The position numbers and the translations under genes were made by a program. From Zingiber officinale (Eukaryota; Streptophyta; Magnoliopsida; Zingiberales; Zingiberaceae), in NCBI RefSeq assembly GCF_018446385.1, contig NC_055998.1, forward strand, positions 22,561,173 through 22,625,172: a stretch of DNA of 64,000 bases, read 5' to 3'. The notes under the pieces were generated by a model. The model was not told where the DNA came from. It ran no database searches and worked only from the letters and a program-made list of their open reading frames with translations. This document shows, piece after piece, positions 1 to 12,222 of the stretch; the stretch's first letter is position 1; each line of letters opens with the position of its first letter.

Positions 1-1282
1 TGCGGGGTATATATCACTAAGTACGTCATGGATATCTAATCATATCCAATAGTCCCATGAGTCAGGATCTCCCATGGAACAACGATAGGCGAGTCTACTA
101 GTCATCGCCTTATAAACCACCATGCTACCGAAAGAGGTAAAGAACTACTATCTCTCCAAACCACCTCAAATAAATCACTAAGTGATGACCTGATCTCTAA
201 CAAGCATTCTCTACTTCTTCCTTCACGTGGTACCAGGTCACATAAAGGTTAAGCAGCTAACTTCAACTCTCTCACGCCAGTACAAATCATATATCCAAAG
301 GTACTCCTCAACTCCTACACCCTAGTAATGGATGTATCTCATAAGTGTTAAGCAGGTAGCTTTACATTTTTCCACATCGTGCGGTATCCTATCTGAATGT
401 ATCTTCTAAGTCATCCTACCAGGTACAGACAGTCCATAGTCAAAGTCCCCATGGAATCGGATACGACAATCCTCTACAGACTGACTAAGCCGATATTGGT
501 ATACTGCCAATTCAGTCCTTTCTACCCCGGTACAAGTCAAAATATCTAACCGAGTATGAAACATCCCACAGATAGGAATCTCTAAAAACAGAGTAAGGCA
601 GTCCCCTACTGGTCGGACCAACAAAATAAATCGATCATCTCCTAACCGATCCAATAAGAGTAAATTAATCATCCACTGATGAAACTAACTAAGGTAAATC
701 GATACACCACTACCCAAGTCAACAAGGGTAAATCAGTCAAACCATAACTACACAAGTCAACCAAGTAAATCAATCATCAACAGGAGTAAACCGGTACTCT
801 ACTAACTGAGTCAACATGGGTATACAGATATCATCCACCATCTAGCTAATAGTAACCAAGACTAGTATGAGACTCTAACTCTCAACCAACTAGTAGTATG
901 ATATGAGGAAATCCCCTGAGACTGTAAATCCTTGATCTCCAGTAGGTCAACCGTGATCAGTGATTGACCCAACACATGAAATGCATGATACAATCAACTA
1001 GGCAACTACTAATAAGAGAACACTAACACACATCATAACTATATCATAAGCAACAATACATACACCAACAGAAATGCATGATAACAATATGCAAACATAC
1101 CTCCTATAGCTTGGAGATGTCCTGCTGCTGCCTGGTCCCAAAACCGGAAAAGTCACATCAAGAAAATCGAATCACAAAATCCAAAAACACGTATAACAGG
1201 CATCGTACCTGCTCTGATACCAAAAATTGGTATCAGATAAATCTCAAAAAACAGAACACAAAACAAAACAGGTATCGTACCC

Positions 1283-1294
1283 GCTCTGATACCA
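1283..1294 (-). other. tRNA-iMet primer-binding site of the reverse gypsy element
   Basis: Reads TGGTATCAGAGC on the - strand, the standard complement of the 3' end of initiator methionine tRNA, six bases inside the LTR end. A second, near-identical copy lies about 72 bp further in (1211-1222), within a duplicated block of the form gg(c/t)atcgtacc(t/c)gctctgatacc. Confidence 0.65.
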
Positions 1295-1300
1295 CTAAAT

Positions 1301-4300
1301 TGTCACGCCCCAAAGGAGTCCTGCGGACAAAAATCCGACAAAACCTCCCCTGTACCGGTGACAATCTGAAGCATCACTACAAGCAAAATAAATCAGCCAC
1401 ACGCGGCTGGAATATTTATATACACAACCACGCAGTTATAATAACAGCCCACACGGCTGGAATGAAACAATCACAACCACGCAGTTATATATAAAACAGC
1501 CCACACGGCTGTACTAAAAACCAACACAGCGGAAAAACGAAAACGGAAAGCCCAATACAACACAATCAACACACTGCTAGCCGGCAGGCTTATACAACGA
1601 ATACAACACCAAAACCATAAGATAGCCACACGGCTATACATAAATACAATGCCAAAAATAAGAAATGAATATACAAAAGAAAACAATCACGATCTTCGGA
1701 TGTGACGTAGGACCCGGCAGACAGGATACTCCGAGCGACACTCCAACCATCTACCTGAAAACATAAATATATACATGCGGTGGTGAGTATAGGTAACTCA
1801 GCGGGTAATAGAAAAGATAGTGCATGGTCTATACATAAAACATGGAGATCACAAGTATACAGTCTCAGTAGGGAATAAGAACAAGATCATACCATCATAA
1901 TCAATGCATCTGAACATACCTGACATTATAACCTAACATAAACTGTACAAACCACAACTAACATAATGACGAATACATACCCAATCTGGAAGCGACACGT
2001 GGTACAATGATCAGTAAACTCACCGGATCCGCAACAGATATACCCGTGACACCTGTGCAATATAAGTACTACTGCATATACATGTAAAATAAATGACATG
2101 TATGCAGCATGGCAACCAAATGCAACAATCATATCGCAAACAAATGCAACATACCACAAACACATGCAACTAGTATCTAGTAGGCATGTATGCAAATATA
2201 ACCCCCAGATGCACCGTGCATCATATGCAAAAGTGCATGCATGCTCCATGGTCACCCCCGCCACCTCTCCGAACACCACGACCCCTGTATGGCCGAGAGG
2301 CTTGGGTCTGTGACGACTGTACTACCCTCCAGCCCACTATATAGTGGTCGAGGCGGACAGTCCGCTAGTAGCTATCTAACTACATAGCATCAGGGTCCCT
2401 GACTGCTCACAACGCCGGATCTCACTAAACCTCGTGACCGGGTGGCACGACAGGACTAGCAGCAACTGCTCCAACTACCACTACCCATGAGTGGCCGAGT
2501 GTGCGGTGCTAAACCAAACTGATGACTCTCTCAACCACAAGGGAGACAATAGTCATCAGATGCAATGAATGATGAACATGATATATATATATAATCATCA
2601 TCCATGCAACACCCCAAACCTCATAAATATCTCCAACAAGAGTATAATCGTCATGATAAATCCACACATCCCACCCAACACATGTACACAACTACACATG
2701 TATAATCAACTCAGAATCTCCAATAATCCCCCTGGACACATATGCACCGATTGTAAATACAATCAACATGTATCCTCCAATAATAAACACATCAGACACG
2801 TGTATAAACTACAGACGTACAATCAACACAACTCCTCCAAAAGTACATAACAAATACGGATATACACACCACATGTAAATGCACGGTCAACCAGATGACT
2901 CCTATACACATACCCACCTTTGTACAATCCACATCATATACCCAATCAGCATGATAATACCAGCCACCCGACAATCCCTACAAGACATACTCTACACGTG
3001 TAATCACAATAGAGTAGATATCAAGAGTGAAGACTATATATGAATTAAATAGATCATCACAAGGGTCAAGCATAAGTATCATGCAGGAAAAAACAGCAAA
3101 CGATCATGATATAAGATAAAGCAGCCTAATTCATCCAATAATAACCATGCACTAAGTTTCAAAGAAACTATAAAGAGGTCAAGGAAGAAATACCCGCCTT
3201 GATACGTAGATCGTGCCAAGTAATCCCGTGTCATGACGCTCGTCCCGAATCCAAGTCCTGCGATCAATATATATTTTATTTAGCTAATTTCATATGAATT
3301 AAAATAGCTAAATAAAATCCCTACCCAATCAGGATAACTCCACTCAAATCTGATCTCTGATTAATCCTCCAAATAATCCTTTATCACACTCCTTCTAGAT
3401 CCCAACATAATCCATAATCTATTAATCAATCCAAAACTCATTAATCAACCCATCTTAAATCCAACTCACATAATTCATCATAAATCAAACACTAATCCAA
3501 ACTCATCATAAATCCTTCTAAATCCACTAATAAGTCCAATATTCAATCCAAATCAATATATCAAAGCTGAATTCCAATAACAAACATGAAATCATGATAT
3601 TCATCCAATCCCAATACAACTTAATCCAACTTAATATAATAAATCCATAGCACAACTTACCCAAACCGAATGTGAAATCCCTCAATTAAAGAACCAGCAG
3701 CTGCTATGTAGAAATGGATCTCCCTCTTCAATTCAAACACCTCCATTCACCTTCCATACATCCAAAACAAAGAATTAAACCCTAAATCATACTCCACGTT
3801 CCTTTAGCTAACAACTTACCCAAATCTCTGATAACTGTAGGTGAAACACGATCAAAGAGTTCACTGCCGAGATTGGATCGCCAGAATTGTGGATTCGCCA
3901 AACTGACCGAAGCTACAAGAACAGCCAAGAATCAAATCTCTACATCTCAAATCCGAAATAGAGATTAGACTACTAGAAGAACTAATACAAGCCTTACCTT
4001 ACTCCAATTTCTGCATCGGTAATCCGTCCACACTAAGGATCAGTAGCTGAGCAACGCCAACGAGAAAGAGGAACCAAAATCCAGTGAAGTGGAGCTCCCT
4101 GATCCAAGCTCCGACGACAAGGAGACGCTGGACATCCACCAGAGGCAACTAGGGCTCGAATCCCCCCTCCCTCACCGAGCCCTAGCCTAGCCGTGCCCTA
4201 GCCTCGCCATGCCCTAGCCGCTGAGGAACAACCGATCGCGAGCAAGAAACCCCTGAGGACGTAATCGCTCCGCCGGAGATGATGGGTACCGTCGAGTTCC

Positions 4301-4841
4301 GGCGACACCTTCCCTCTGACGACGCGTGATGACTAGATCACGGTGGAAGAAGCCTCTCCGTCGTCGTCGAGTTGTCTGCTCGCGAGGAAGAAAGGAAAAT
4401 GAGGGGAAGAAGAATCGGTAGCCGGTAGCCTGCCTCCTCAATGCTCCGGTGGCTGCCCTATGTCGGCGACGCCGAGAGGGGAGGAGAGGAGAATCGCTGG
4501 TGGTGAGGCTCGGGACGAAGAAATCGCCGGAGAGGGGGAGATTTAGGGCGCGATTTGAGGAGGAGATCGGGGAGATCGAGAGGGAAGAAGTGGGTTCGGG
4601 TGAGGAAAGGGGAAAACGGCGATTTGGGGAAAAAAATAAACGAAAATGAATTTATAATTGAAAACATTTCCTCACTTAAACGGGTATCCCAAACAGGTCT
4701 CCTCTGTACCCGAAATCCATCCTCTCAAAACGGATCATACAGAGCCCGTTTAAATCCCGAAAAATTTCTAAAAATTCCAGAAAAATCCAAATAAGATTTT
4801 CGTCCAATAATATTTATTATTTCACTTTCTGGTATTTTACA
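1301..4841 (-). repeat. Long gypsy LTR (about 3.5 kb)
   Basis: On the - strand the LTR begins TGTAAAATACC at 4841 and ends GGGGCGTGACA at 1301, a TG...CA pair followed six bases later by the primer-binding site. The interior is AT-rich at 3000-4000. At 4050-4660 it turns GC- and purine-rich and holds several overlapping ORFs of no recognisable family, which I take as chance. The right border falls exactly where a copia gag-like sequence starts at 4842. Confidence 0.6.
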
Positions 4842-6340
4842 TAGCCAATGAAGAGGACTGGTTAACATTGTTCGAAAACTACTAACAAGAAAGAAGTTCA
4901 AAAGGAGCACCAACAAGACACCAATCAACAAGATGCAAAATAAATTAGAAATGATTTGTTATGAATGCAACAAAAACGGGTATCTCAAAAAGGAATGCCC
5001 TAACTGGAGGGAGGAAAAATTCAAAATCAACAAGAAGAAAGAAGGCCTTCAAAGTGACTTGGGATGAGTCATCTTCCGAAGAGTCTGATGCGCAAGGGCG
5101 GAGCCAGGTTCAAGGCCACCCAGGTTGTAGCTCAGGTGGTAATAGCTGATTTACTGTAGCTTTAATGTGATTTAATGCAGGAGAAATGAAAAAAAGGGAG
5201 AGAAAAATAGAAACAGCCCAGGGGACGGCATCGACATCGTTGCTTGTAGCCCACCGCCCACGATCATCCCGGGTATATCACCTTAGCTGGCTCCGCCATT
5301 GTCGATGCGGAAGAACCCAAGCACTCGAGCCATCTTGCCCTTATGGCAAGAAATGAAGATTCCGAGTCCGAGGAAGAGTACAAGTTTGAGACCGACACCG
5401 AGTCCGAGAGAAGCCACAGATCCATATCTGTTTCCGAAGGTCTCGATATGGTAATATTTTATTCCAAGTCGAATTTATTTAAAGTAGTTAAATGTCTATT
5501 TAAAAAATTAACAAAAACCAATAAACAAAATAACTTACTACTTAAGGAAATTGACTACCTTAAGGAGCAAGTTAACTTGAGTAACTTGACTAACCAAGTT
5601 CAAGTTGGAACTTCAACTCAAGTTGTAAAACTTGAGGAAGAAAATTCCAACTTGAAAAGTCAAGTCGAGCGACTCAAGAAAATGTTAGAAAAGTTTGAGT
5701 TAGGATCCAAGTGTCTAAATATGGTACTTGGGTCGCAATGAGTCATGTACAACAAATTGGGACTTAGGTATAACCCTAACAAAATCAACAAACTGTATCT
5801 ATCTCTAACCAGTCAAAATGTTAGAAATCAAGTTCAAGCATGAGTCTCTAAAAAATGTTTAACTAAACCAATCAAATTAAACCAGTATTTGATTCCTAAA
5901 AGTCAAATTCATTACTTAGATAGACCATATCTAAGCTATGACACAGGGAGAGCAAATAAAAAATTGGTTCAACCAACTTGATCTACTATGCATGCTTAGG
6001 ATTAGGTTTACTTTTCTGGTTAGCTTAGAATGGTTAGTTAAAGAGGTTTACCAAACTATAATAACATAGCAGCGGAATAGATTGGAATGATAGTACGTCA
6101 AGGAAGTTTTGTCAAAGGCATGTCTAGATTGAATCTTGTGTATTCTACTTGGTGCACTAGACTTAGTAGATCTGACCGAAGCTACCCTAGTCAAACATGG
6201 GCTAGTTACACCAAAAACTTAGTATTAAGTTTTTTGGACAGGAATGGTTTTGGAAAGTATTCAGCAAGTGGTTCACCATTGATACACAAGAAGATCATAT
6301 GTCTCGCCACTGAACTGAAAACTTATCCTTAGAAAGCCTG
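4842..6340 (+). mobile_element. Ty1/copia (SIRE-like) gag-region fragment
   Basis: Fossil of a copia gag. A zinc-knuckle remnant around 4950-4995 is followed by a basic and acidic stretch (...TWDESSSEES...) that closely parallels the same part of the copia gag at 17,580-17,640 in this window. After a MITE insertion at 5093-5301, an ORF at 5343-5741 continues with an acidic segment and a coiled-coil-like region, as in gag C-termini of this family. Sequence to about 6340 is non-coding and looks like the rest of the same element. The left side is cut by the gypsy LTR ending at 4841. It is broken and old, with no LTR pair for dating. Confidence 0.6.
5093..5301. mobile_element. hAT-like MITE inside copia gag fragment
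   Basis: A 209-bp element with terminal inverted repeats CAAGGGCGGAGCCAG and, on the other strand, CAATGGCGGAGCCAG (14 of 15 match). It is flanked by an 8-bp target duplication, CTGATGCG at 5085-5092 and TCGATGCG at 5302-5309 (7 of 8). The 8-bp duplication and the CA...TG ends point to the hAT superfamily. It interrupts the gag reading frame, which resumes right after it, so the insertion postdates the copia. No transposase is encoded; it is non-autonomous. Confidence 0.8.
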
Positions 6341-6344
6341 CTTG

Positions 6345-7680
6345 ATTAAGTTAAAGCTAAATTTGAATTTAACATTAGTTAAACAACATTTTTTTATATA
6401 TAGGCTCTTTATTTAACCTTAACTTAAAGTTTAAAAATACTAATTCAAACTTAAAATTAATCAACACTATTCACATAAACAAATTAAGATTAAATATTAA
6501 ATTTAAAACTTAATTATTTATTAATTAATTATTAAACCTAAATCTAATTAAAACCTCAAAATTAAACTTAAATTAAAATTTTAATCAAAACAAACTAACA
6601 TAATTAAAATTTAACCATAAAACTATTTTAAAATAAAATTATTTTAAAACTTAATTAAAATTCAAAATTTTAATTATAGTTATTTTAAAATTTAAAATTT
6701 TAAGACTTATTTAAAATTATCAAAATTATCTTAAAACTTAATCAAAATTATCCTAAAACTTAAGCAAAATTATTTTAAAACTTAATTAAAAATATTTTTA
6801 AATATAATAAAAATATTAAAACTTAAATCTAACCTCTAAATTAATATTAAATTAAAAATATTATTAACTTAACCAAAAATAAATAAATAATAAAATTCAA
6901 ACTTAAATCTTAACATAACTTAATAAACTAATTATCTATGAAAAACTAAACCTAAATTTAAATATAAATTAAACTTAAAACTTAACTTTAAAACTTAATC
7001 AAAAATTAACTTAATTCTTATATTAATAAACTTAACTATTAAAGTTAAAACTTAACTTCAAATTATTAAAAATCAAATTATCTTTAATATAAAATCTAAA
7101 ATTAATTTAAACTTAACTTTCTAAAATTAATTAAAACAAAAAAAACAAATTACAACTTTTAATTAAAATTTAATTCAAACTTAATTAAAACTTAAATTAA
7201 TTAAAATAAGAAAAATAATTACAACTTTTAATTAAAATTTAATTCAAACTTAATTAAAACAAAAAATTAATTACAACTTTTAATTAATTAAAATTTAATA
7301 CAAACTTAAATTAAAACTCAAATTAGTTAAAACAAAAAATATTTACAACTTTAAATCAAAATTAATTAAAATTTAATTCAAACTTCATTAAAACTCAAAT
7401 TAATTAGAACTTAAATAAATTAGCTAAATTTAAAAATTAATAATAAACTAAACTTAATTAATTTAATTAAATTGAAATTAAAATTAAACTAAACTTATTA
7501 ATTTAAAAAAAAACTTAATTTAATTAAACTAAAGTTAATTTAAACTAAACTTAAACTTAAATTAACTCAAGTGTAATTTAAAAGCAAACTAAATTAACTT
7601 TCAATTAAAACTAAATTAATTATTAATTGATTAACCCTAAATCATTAACCAATTTAACTTAATACATTTAATTAATCTTT
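6345..7680. repeat. Degenerate AT-rich TTAA/AATT block
   Basis: About 1.3 kb of extremely AT-rich DNA built from loosely repeated blocks such as aacttaattaaaatt and acaacttttaattaa. A clearer near-duplicate pair lies at about 7150-7260 (ttacaacttttaattaaaatttaattcaaacttaa types). No ORF or gene is visible. It may be the non-coding spacer of the copia to its left, since the copia at 15,735-19,721 also has an AT-rich tail, or a decayed low-complexity satellite. Confidence 0.6.
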
Positions 7681-7892
7681 CAATCATATTCACTAAACTC
7701 GGTCGTCCACTTGATCAATCTTCTGGACGCCTCTGGGTTAATGAGTACCTGACCCAAAGTGTTATTATCAATATTATAATCAGGTATGACAGAAAATAAG
7801 AACATAATCTTCGAGCTGCTAAAACCAATCCATAAGCCAACTTCTCGAGTGTCGCACTCTGCTCCTTTTAATAAATGACTCAAAAAATACAC
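7680..7892 (-). mobile_element. Ty3/gypsy reverse transcriptase/RNase H fragment
   Basis: A short reverse-strand reading frame contains YFLSHLLKG near its start and NPEASRRLIKWTTEFSEYD near its end. These match, in order, the YFLSHILKN and NPEASGRLIKWTTELSKFD segments of the gypsy pol at 21,380-21,600. It is therefore a small relic of a related gypsy in the opposite orientation. No LTR or end is visible and it is only a fragment. Confidence 0.75.
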
Positions 7893-8170
7893 AGATAATT
7901 ATTCTTTTTCTTCCTTCCTCACTAATAAAGAACCAACAGCATATTCATTGGCTAACAAGTACATCAGACTTAGCTTGCAACAATGTCCACGTAATGATCT
8001 TGAGATCAAGGAAATACAGCAATTCCCCTATGCATCAGTAGTAGGGAGTTTGATGTATGCTCAGGTATGTACGCGTCCGGATCTTGCGTACATTGTGGGG
8101 ATGTTAGGTAAATATTTGAGTAACCCTGGACCAGCGCATTGGAAAACTGTAAAGAGGGTTATACGGTGTC

Positions 8171-8665
8171 TAGGGGTATAATCGAGCCGAGCGGAGCCGA
8201 ACTCTTGGATGTTTGAGTTTGGCTTGTTTATAATCGAGCAGAGCTCGAACTTTATTTAACGAATATATTCATGGCTCACGAGTTTATTCGAGCCTAAACG
8301 AGCTTAATAAATATAAATTATAAATTTAAATATTCATTAAAAACTAAATTATATATTTTAAAAAATATATAATATTCTTGTTAAAATTTATAATTTTATT
8401 CTAATAAATAAATTTAATATATTTGCTTATGTTTATCATAAGTAGAATGTAAAATCTATAAATTCAATATCAAAACTATTATTTTTTTATTTAAAAGTTG
8501 ATTCATGAGCTTAACGAACATATTCACGAGCTAACGAGCCGAATATTGTGAACCTTGAGTTTGGTTTGTTTATCTTAACGAGCCTCATTAAACGAGCTCA
8601 AACGAGCTTTTATCGAATCGAGCTTCGAATAGCTCACGAGCGGCTTGGCTCATTTACACCTCTAG
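8171..8665. mobile_element. MITE with GAGC-rich subterminal repeats, inserted in copia pol
   Basis: A 495-bp insertion with inverted ends TAGGGGTATAATCGAGCC and, on the other strand, TAGAGGTGTAAATGAGCC. It is flanked by an imperfect duplication, cggtgtc at 8164-8170 and cggtatc at 8666-8672. The copia reading frame stops at the left end and resumes at the right. The subterminal zones are rich in GAGC/GCTC motifs (gagccgagc, acgagctc) while the centre is AT-rich. It has no ORF. hAT or Mutator origin is likely, but the superfamily is not settled. Confidence 0.7.
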
Positions 8666-9734
8666 CGGTATCTACAAAGAACGAAGGATTACATGCTCAC
8701 TTATCGAAGATCTAGTCATCTAGAGATCATTGGATATTTAGACTCTAATTTTTTTTGGATGCTTGGATAGTAGGAGGTCTACTTCAGGTTATATTTTCAT
8801 GTTGGCGGAAGGGGCTATATCATGGAAAAGCGTCAAACAAATGCTGATAGCCACTTCCACTATAGAGGCAGAGTTTATAGTCTGCTATGAAACTTTCAAC
8901 CACGGGATATGGATGCGGAACCTTATCACGGGGTTACAAATCATTGGGGACATTGGCAGGCCATTGAGGATCAACTGTGATAACAAAGCTGCAGAATTAT
9001 ATTCCAAGAATAATCACAATTCGTCGAAATCTAAACACATTGACATAAAGTTTTTGGGGTTAAAGAAAGAGTTCACAATGGTCAAATAATGATAGAGTAT
9101 ATAAGGACAGATTCCATGTTAGCGGATCCACTCACCAAGAGTTTGCCACCCAAGGTGTTTCATCAGCATGTACTAGGGGTTCTTCCTTTTGATGAAGTAC
9201 CCATTGTATAGGAATCTGTATTTTGTGTGATGCTCTATATTCACGAACACATATTTTTGCTCATTGTATATACTGCAGTTTTTCTTATATGTGTGCATGA
9301 TTTTGTGAATGTCATATTTACTATTGCAATTTTTTTGCATTTAGTTGTTGTAAATATGATATGAACTCCGCTTGGAATCATAAAGTCAAATCATGATTTA
9401 CCACTACAGTTTAGCATCAAGTTTTAGTAAATATGATTTGGAGTCATTTGGGTCATAAAGAGGACTTATTGAGAATGGGCACTTGTAGATCACATTTTGT
9501 ACCATTCTTGTACTACACATCCACATTTGATCTATGTCGTTAATGATATTAGTCCTGTGATTACTATTGGGTCTTGTTACAGTTAAAGTGGCTATGACTT
9601 CTTTAGTCTTGTATTAATTGATTTAATGGACCAGATTGTTTAAAGGGGTATTTAACCCATAAAGTTTGACATGTTGAGCTCAACTTAGAGGTTGTGTGGT
9701 ATATAAGAAATCAAGTATAGCCCAAGTGGGAGAT

Positions 9735-10317
9735 TGTAGGATTAAATCCACATGAGTGGACTAGATTCAATTGAGTCCACATGGGTGGACTTAATCTCCA
9801 TAAGGTTGGGCTCACACTTGATTAATACATACATAACTAATTGCCAATAAAGTAACTAAACCCAATTATATGATCTAATGCTTCATGCATATAAAAAGGG
9901 TTTGGATTAAATGGATGTGGATTTAATGTGTAGATCCAATAATCCGGTTCATTAACATTGATGGACTATTAATGATGGATGGACTTTTATGGTGGATAGC
10001 CCCCATAAGTTGGGCCAAGTATAAAAGGGAAGAGATATGGTTCATTAGGGCATGCTGAACCTAGCTCTCTCTCTTCTGGCTTCTTCTTCCCCATTTGGGA
10101 AGGAACGTGTTTGTCGGTTCAATCCTGTGGAAGACGTCCACTGCACTCGTGGGATACTACGGCGACAAGTAAGAAGCTAACCTTTGCGATGGATTCAGGT
10201 CAGTCGTTTAAAGAGTTGTTGCTTCATTTTCTTATGCTTTAGAACTGATGATAACTAGATAATTGGGAAGAAATACATCTTTTAGGTTGTTCATTGATGT
10301 ATTGCAAGTCTATCAGC
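9735..10317 (+). repeat. Copia 3' LTR (start clear, end uncertain)
   Basis: Starts TGTAGGATT immediately after the polypurine tract. It contains a repeated motif (ccacatgagtggacta and ccacatgggtggactta). The end cannot be fixed because another LTR begins at 10,318 and the flanks of that LTR do not match. Confidence 0.5.
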
Positions 10318-12222
10318 TGTTGGATCGGGTGGATCGACTAGAGCAATTAAAATTTTAAAATTCTCTTGCTTCTAGCTTAGCAAGGACACATAAATTAATT
10401 AATTAAAATAAATGACATAAACATAAAGTAAGGAGACAGGATTTACTTGATTATAACCTATATTGTTATTAATCCAAGATAGTAGAAAGTTCACTAACTA
10501 AATCCTTCTTTGACAACATCGAAGGCAAAGAAACCCTTTATAGTAGTTGGAAGCTCAAAGAAAAAAATTATAGAATTGTAAGAACAAGTGTGTATTGAAC
10601 TCCTAGCTTTGGAGTACTATTTATATCCCTCTGGGCAAAAGTTATCGTTATTGACATGATATTGGAGGTGCCTCCAAATACACCCAGGGTGCACATTATC
10701 CTCGTCACAATGGTTGCCTAATGGTTACTGTTCATTAGAGGCACCTCCTATTAATTGAAGACACTTCAGCTACTGTTCATCGCGCCTCCAGCCCTTTTTG
10801 CGACGGAAGCTCAGCTTAACATCTGAGACGCCTTGAGCACTGTTCATCAATCTCAACATTGACCAATTTTTTCCTCGCACTCGCTTGGGTAATGTTTCGG
10901 TGATCTATAGTTGAGCTCACCCAAACCCAATTTCAACTTTTTCCTAAAGTAGGCTTCCTTCCTGGCTTCTTATCCTTCGGGCGTTCCACGCATGTTCTTC
11001 TCACTCTACAGATGAACTCTTCCACAGTTTCTCAACCCTCAGAAGCACTGAGTCATCGATTTACTTCCTGTGTCATCTTTCTCACTCATTGTGTCTTCCA
11101 CTTGACTTTTTGTATTCCTAAGTTTCTGTACACTTAGACACAAGGTATCAGATACACACAATGTTGGAGCAATCTGGGTACCCTAAGTTTTGATGTTTTG
11201 GCAAAGGTTTAAGTTAGGTTTATTATTGTATTTGATATGCATTGTGAGTGTACAGGATACAGGTACAACAAGGAAAGTCCAAGTGTGATCTTGGCAAAGG
11301 AGGAAAGTCCAAGGATGAGTCTTGGCGGTGTAAGTCCAAGCATGTAGTTTTGGCAACATAAGTCCAAGTGTGACTTGACAATGGATGAAGTCCCGGAGGC
11401 GCAACCTCTTGGCAAAGGAAGACCCAACAACAATGACAAGGCCGATGAAAGTTCCAGAAGGTAAGACGTGAAGGATGGGCAGATATCTGAGGGACGCAAG
11501 GCTGAGAGGCTAAAAGGCTAGGTCTGGGTTGGTCGGGCAAGGACGAGTATTGAGTGAATGTACTCGGGGGTTAAATCATAGGATCAGGATTTACTGTAGA
11601 AGTACTGTAGCGTTACTGTAGCAGTCGACTGGTGCAATCGACTAGGAGTGAACAAAAGGTTGGTATCGAGTCGTTGGACTGTAACGGCCGAATTTCCACA
11701 GAGAGCAGTCGACTGATGGTTTTGGCAGCCGACTGGTAGGCGGGATTTTCCAACTCATTGCCTATATAACCAAGACTTGGGAGCTTGGTTGAGGTTGACG
11801 AAATAGAGGTGGTTAACCCCTATTAGTAGTCTACCTGTGCCCTAGCGTTTCAAGTGTTCTTGTGAGAGTTGGGGTGAGGTTTCTCCACCCACAAGGAGCT
11901 ACATGAGCTAGCCGGAGTTTGCCGGGGAGTCATCCTTCGACGGATCGGGATCGTCCACCTTACGGACAGCTGTGGAGTAGGAGCCCTAATCTCTTAACGA
12001 CGTTAAATGATCGTGTAGCTTGGTTTGCATTTCTTGTCTTATATTTAAATTAGCTTTTTATTTGTTTGTTTGTATTTTCGCTGCGTAACTAACATGTGTA
12101 GGAAGAAGCGATCGATTTGGGTGAAACGCTATTCACCTCCTTCTAGCGGACGTCAAGGTCCCAATACACAAGACCTAACTTAACTCGATTGACCACATCA
12201 AAAATATCTCTAGGTACTTATA
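10318..12222 (-). repeat. SIRE-like copia LTR, reverse orientation, carrying a nested solo LTR
   Basis: Read on the - strand, this matches the LTR family at 15,735 and 18,810. Near its start it has TTTTGATGTGGTCAA, then a GTTAAGTTAGGTC block, later CTTGTGTCTAAGTGTACAG, and it ends GATCCAACA at 10,318. It is divided by the LTR at 11,162-12,166. No primer site or coding part of its own element is adjacent, so it is a solo or truncated LTR. The 5-bp flanks (tcagc, gtaac) do not match, so truncation or a rearrangement is possible. It is clearly more diverged than the 15.7/18.8-kb pair, hence older. Confidence 0.65.
11162..12166 (+). repeat. Solo copia LTR nested in another LTR
   Basis: A 1,005-bp LTR starting TGTTGGAGCAATC, with no internal sequence on either side. 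It is flanked by an exact 5-bp duplication, CACAA at 11,157-11,161 and 12,167-12,171. The LTR of the reverse copia continues on both sides. A solo LTR with its duplication kept is the usual product of recombination between the two LTRs of a full element. Confidence 0.8.

Larger units (their letters stand above)
1..4841 (-). mobile_element. Ty3/gypsy element fossil (Tekay/Del-like), 5' part, reverse strand
   Basis: Reverse-strand LTR retrotransposon entering from the left edge. Its 5' LTR occupies 1301-4841 and its leader and gag side lies at 1-1300, running out of the window. Support comes from a tRNA-iMet-type primer-binding site just inside the LTR (1283-1294). The family guess rests on the 3.5-kb LTR, the iMet primer site and the LTR end reading GGGGCGTGACA on the - strand, all familiar from Tekay/Del chromoviruses. 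A reverse-strand ORF at 406-672 may be part of gag but I do not recognise it. The element looks degraded. The other LTR is outside the window, so age cannot be estimated. Confidence 0.65.
7930..10317 (+). mobile_element. Ty1/copia 3' half: RT end, RNase H and 3' LTR (fossil)
   Basis: Coding remnants run from the end of copia reverse transcriptase (7948-8170: YASVVGSLMYAQVCTRPDLA) into RNase H (8666-9210: SRRSTSGYIF, later SKSKHIDIKF and LADPLTKSLPP). A polypurine tract (aagtgggaga) at 9724-9733 precedes an LTR starting TGTAGGATT at 9735. A 495-bp MITE splits the RT and RNase H parts. The 5' half of the element is missing, and the 3' end is obscured by the reverse LTR starting at 10,318. It is broken. 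Confidence 0.75.

Noticed and set aside
4214-4800. Several basic ORFs on both strands
   Set aside because: They are inside the long gypsy LTR, overlap each other on opposite strands and have no recognisable domain.
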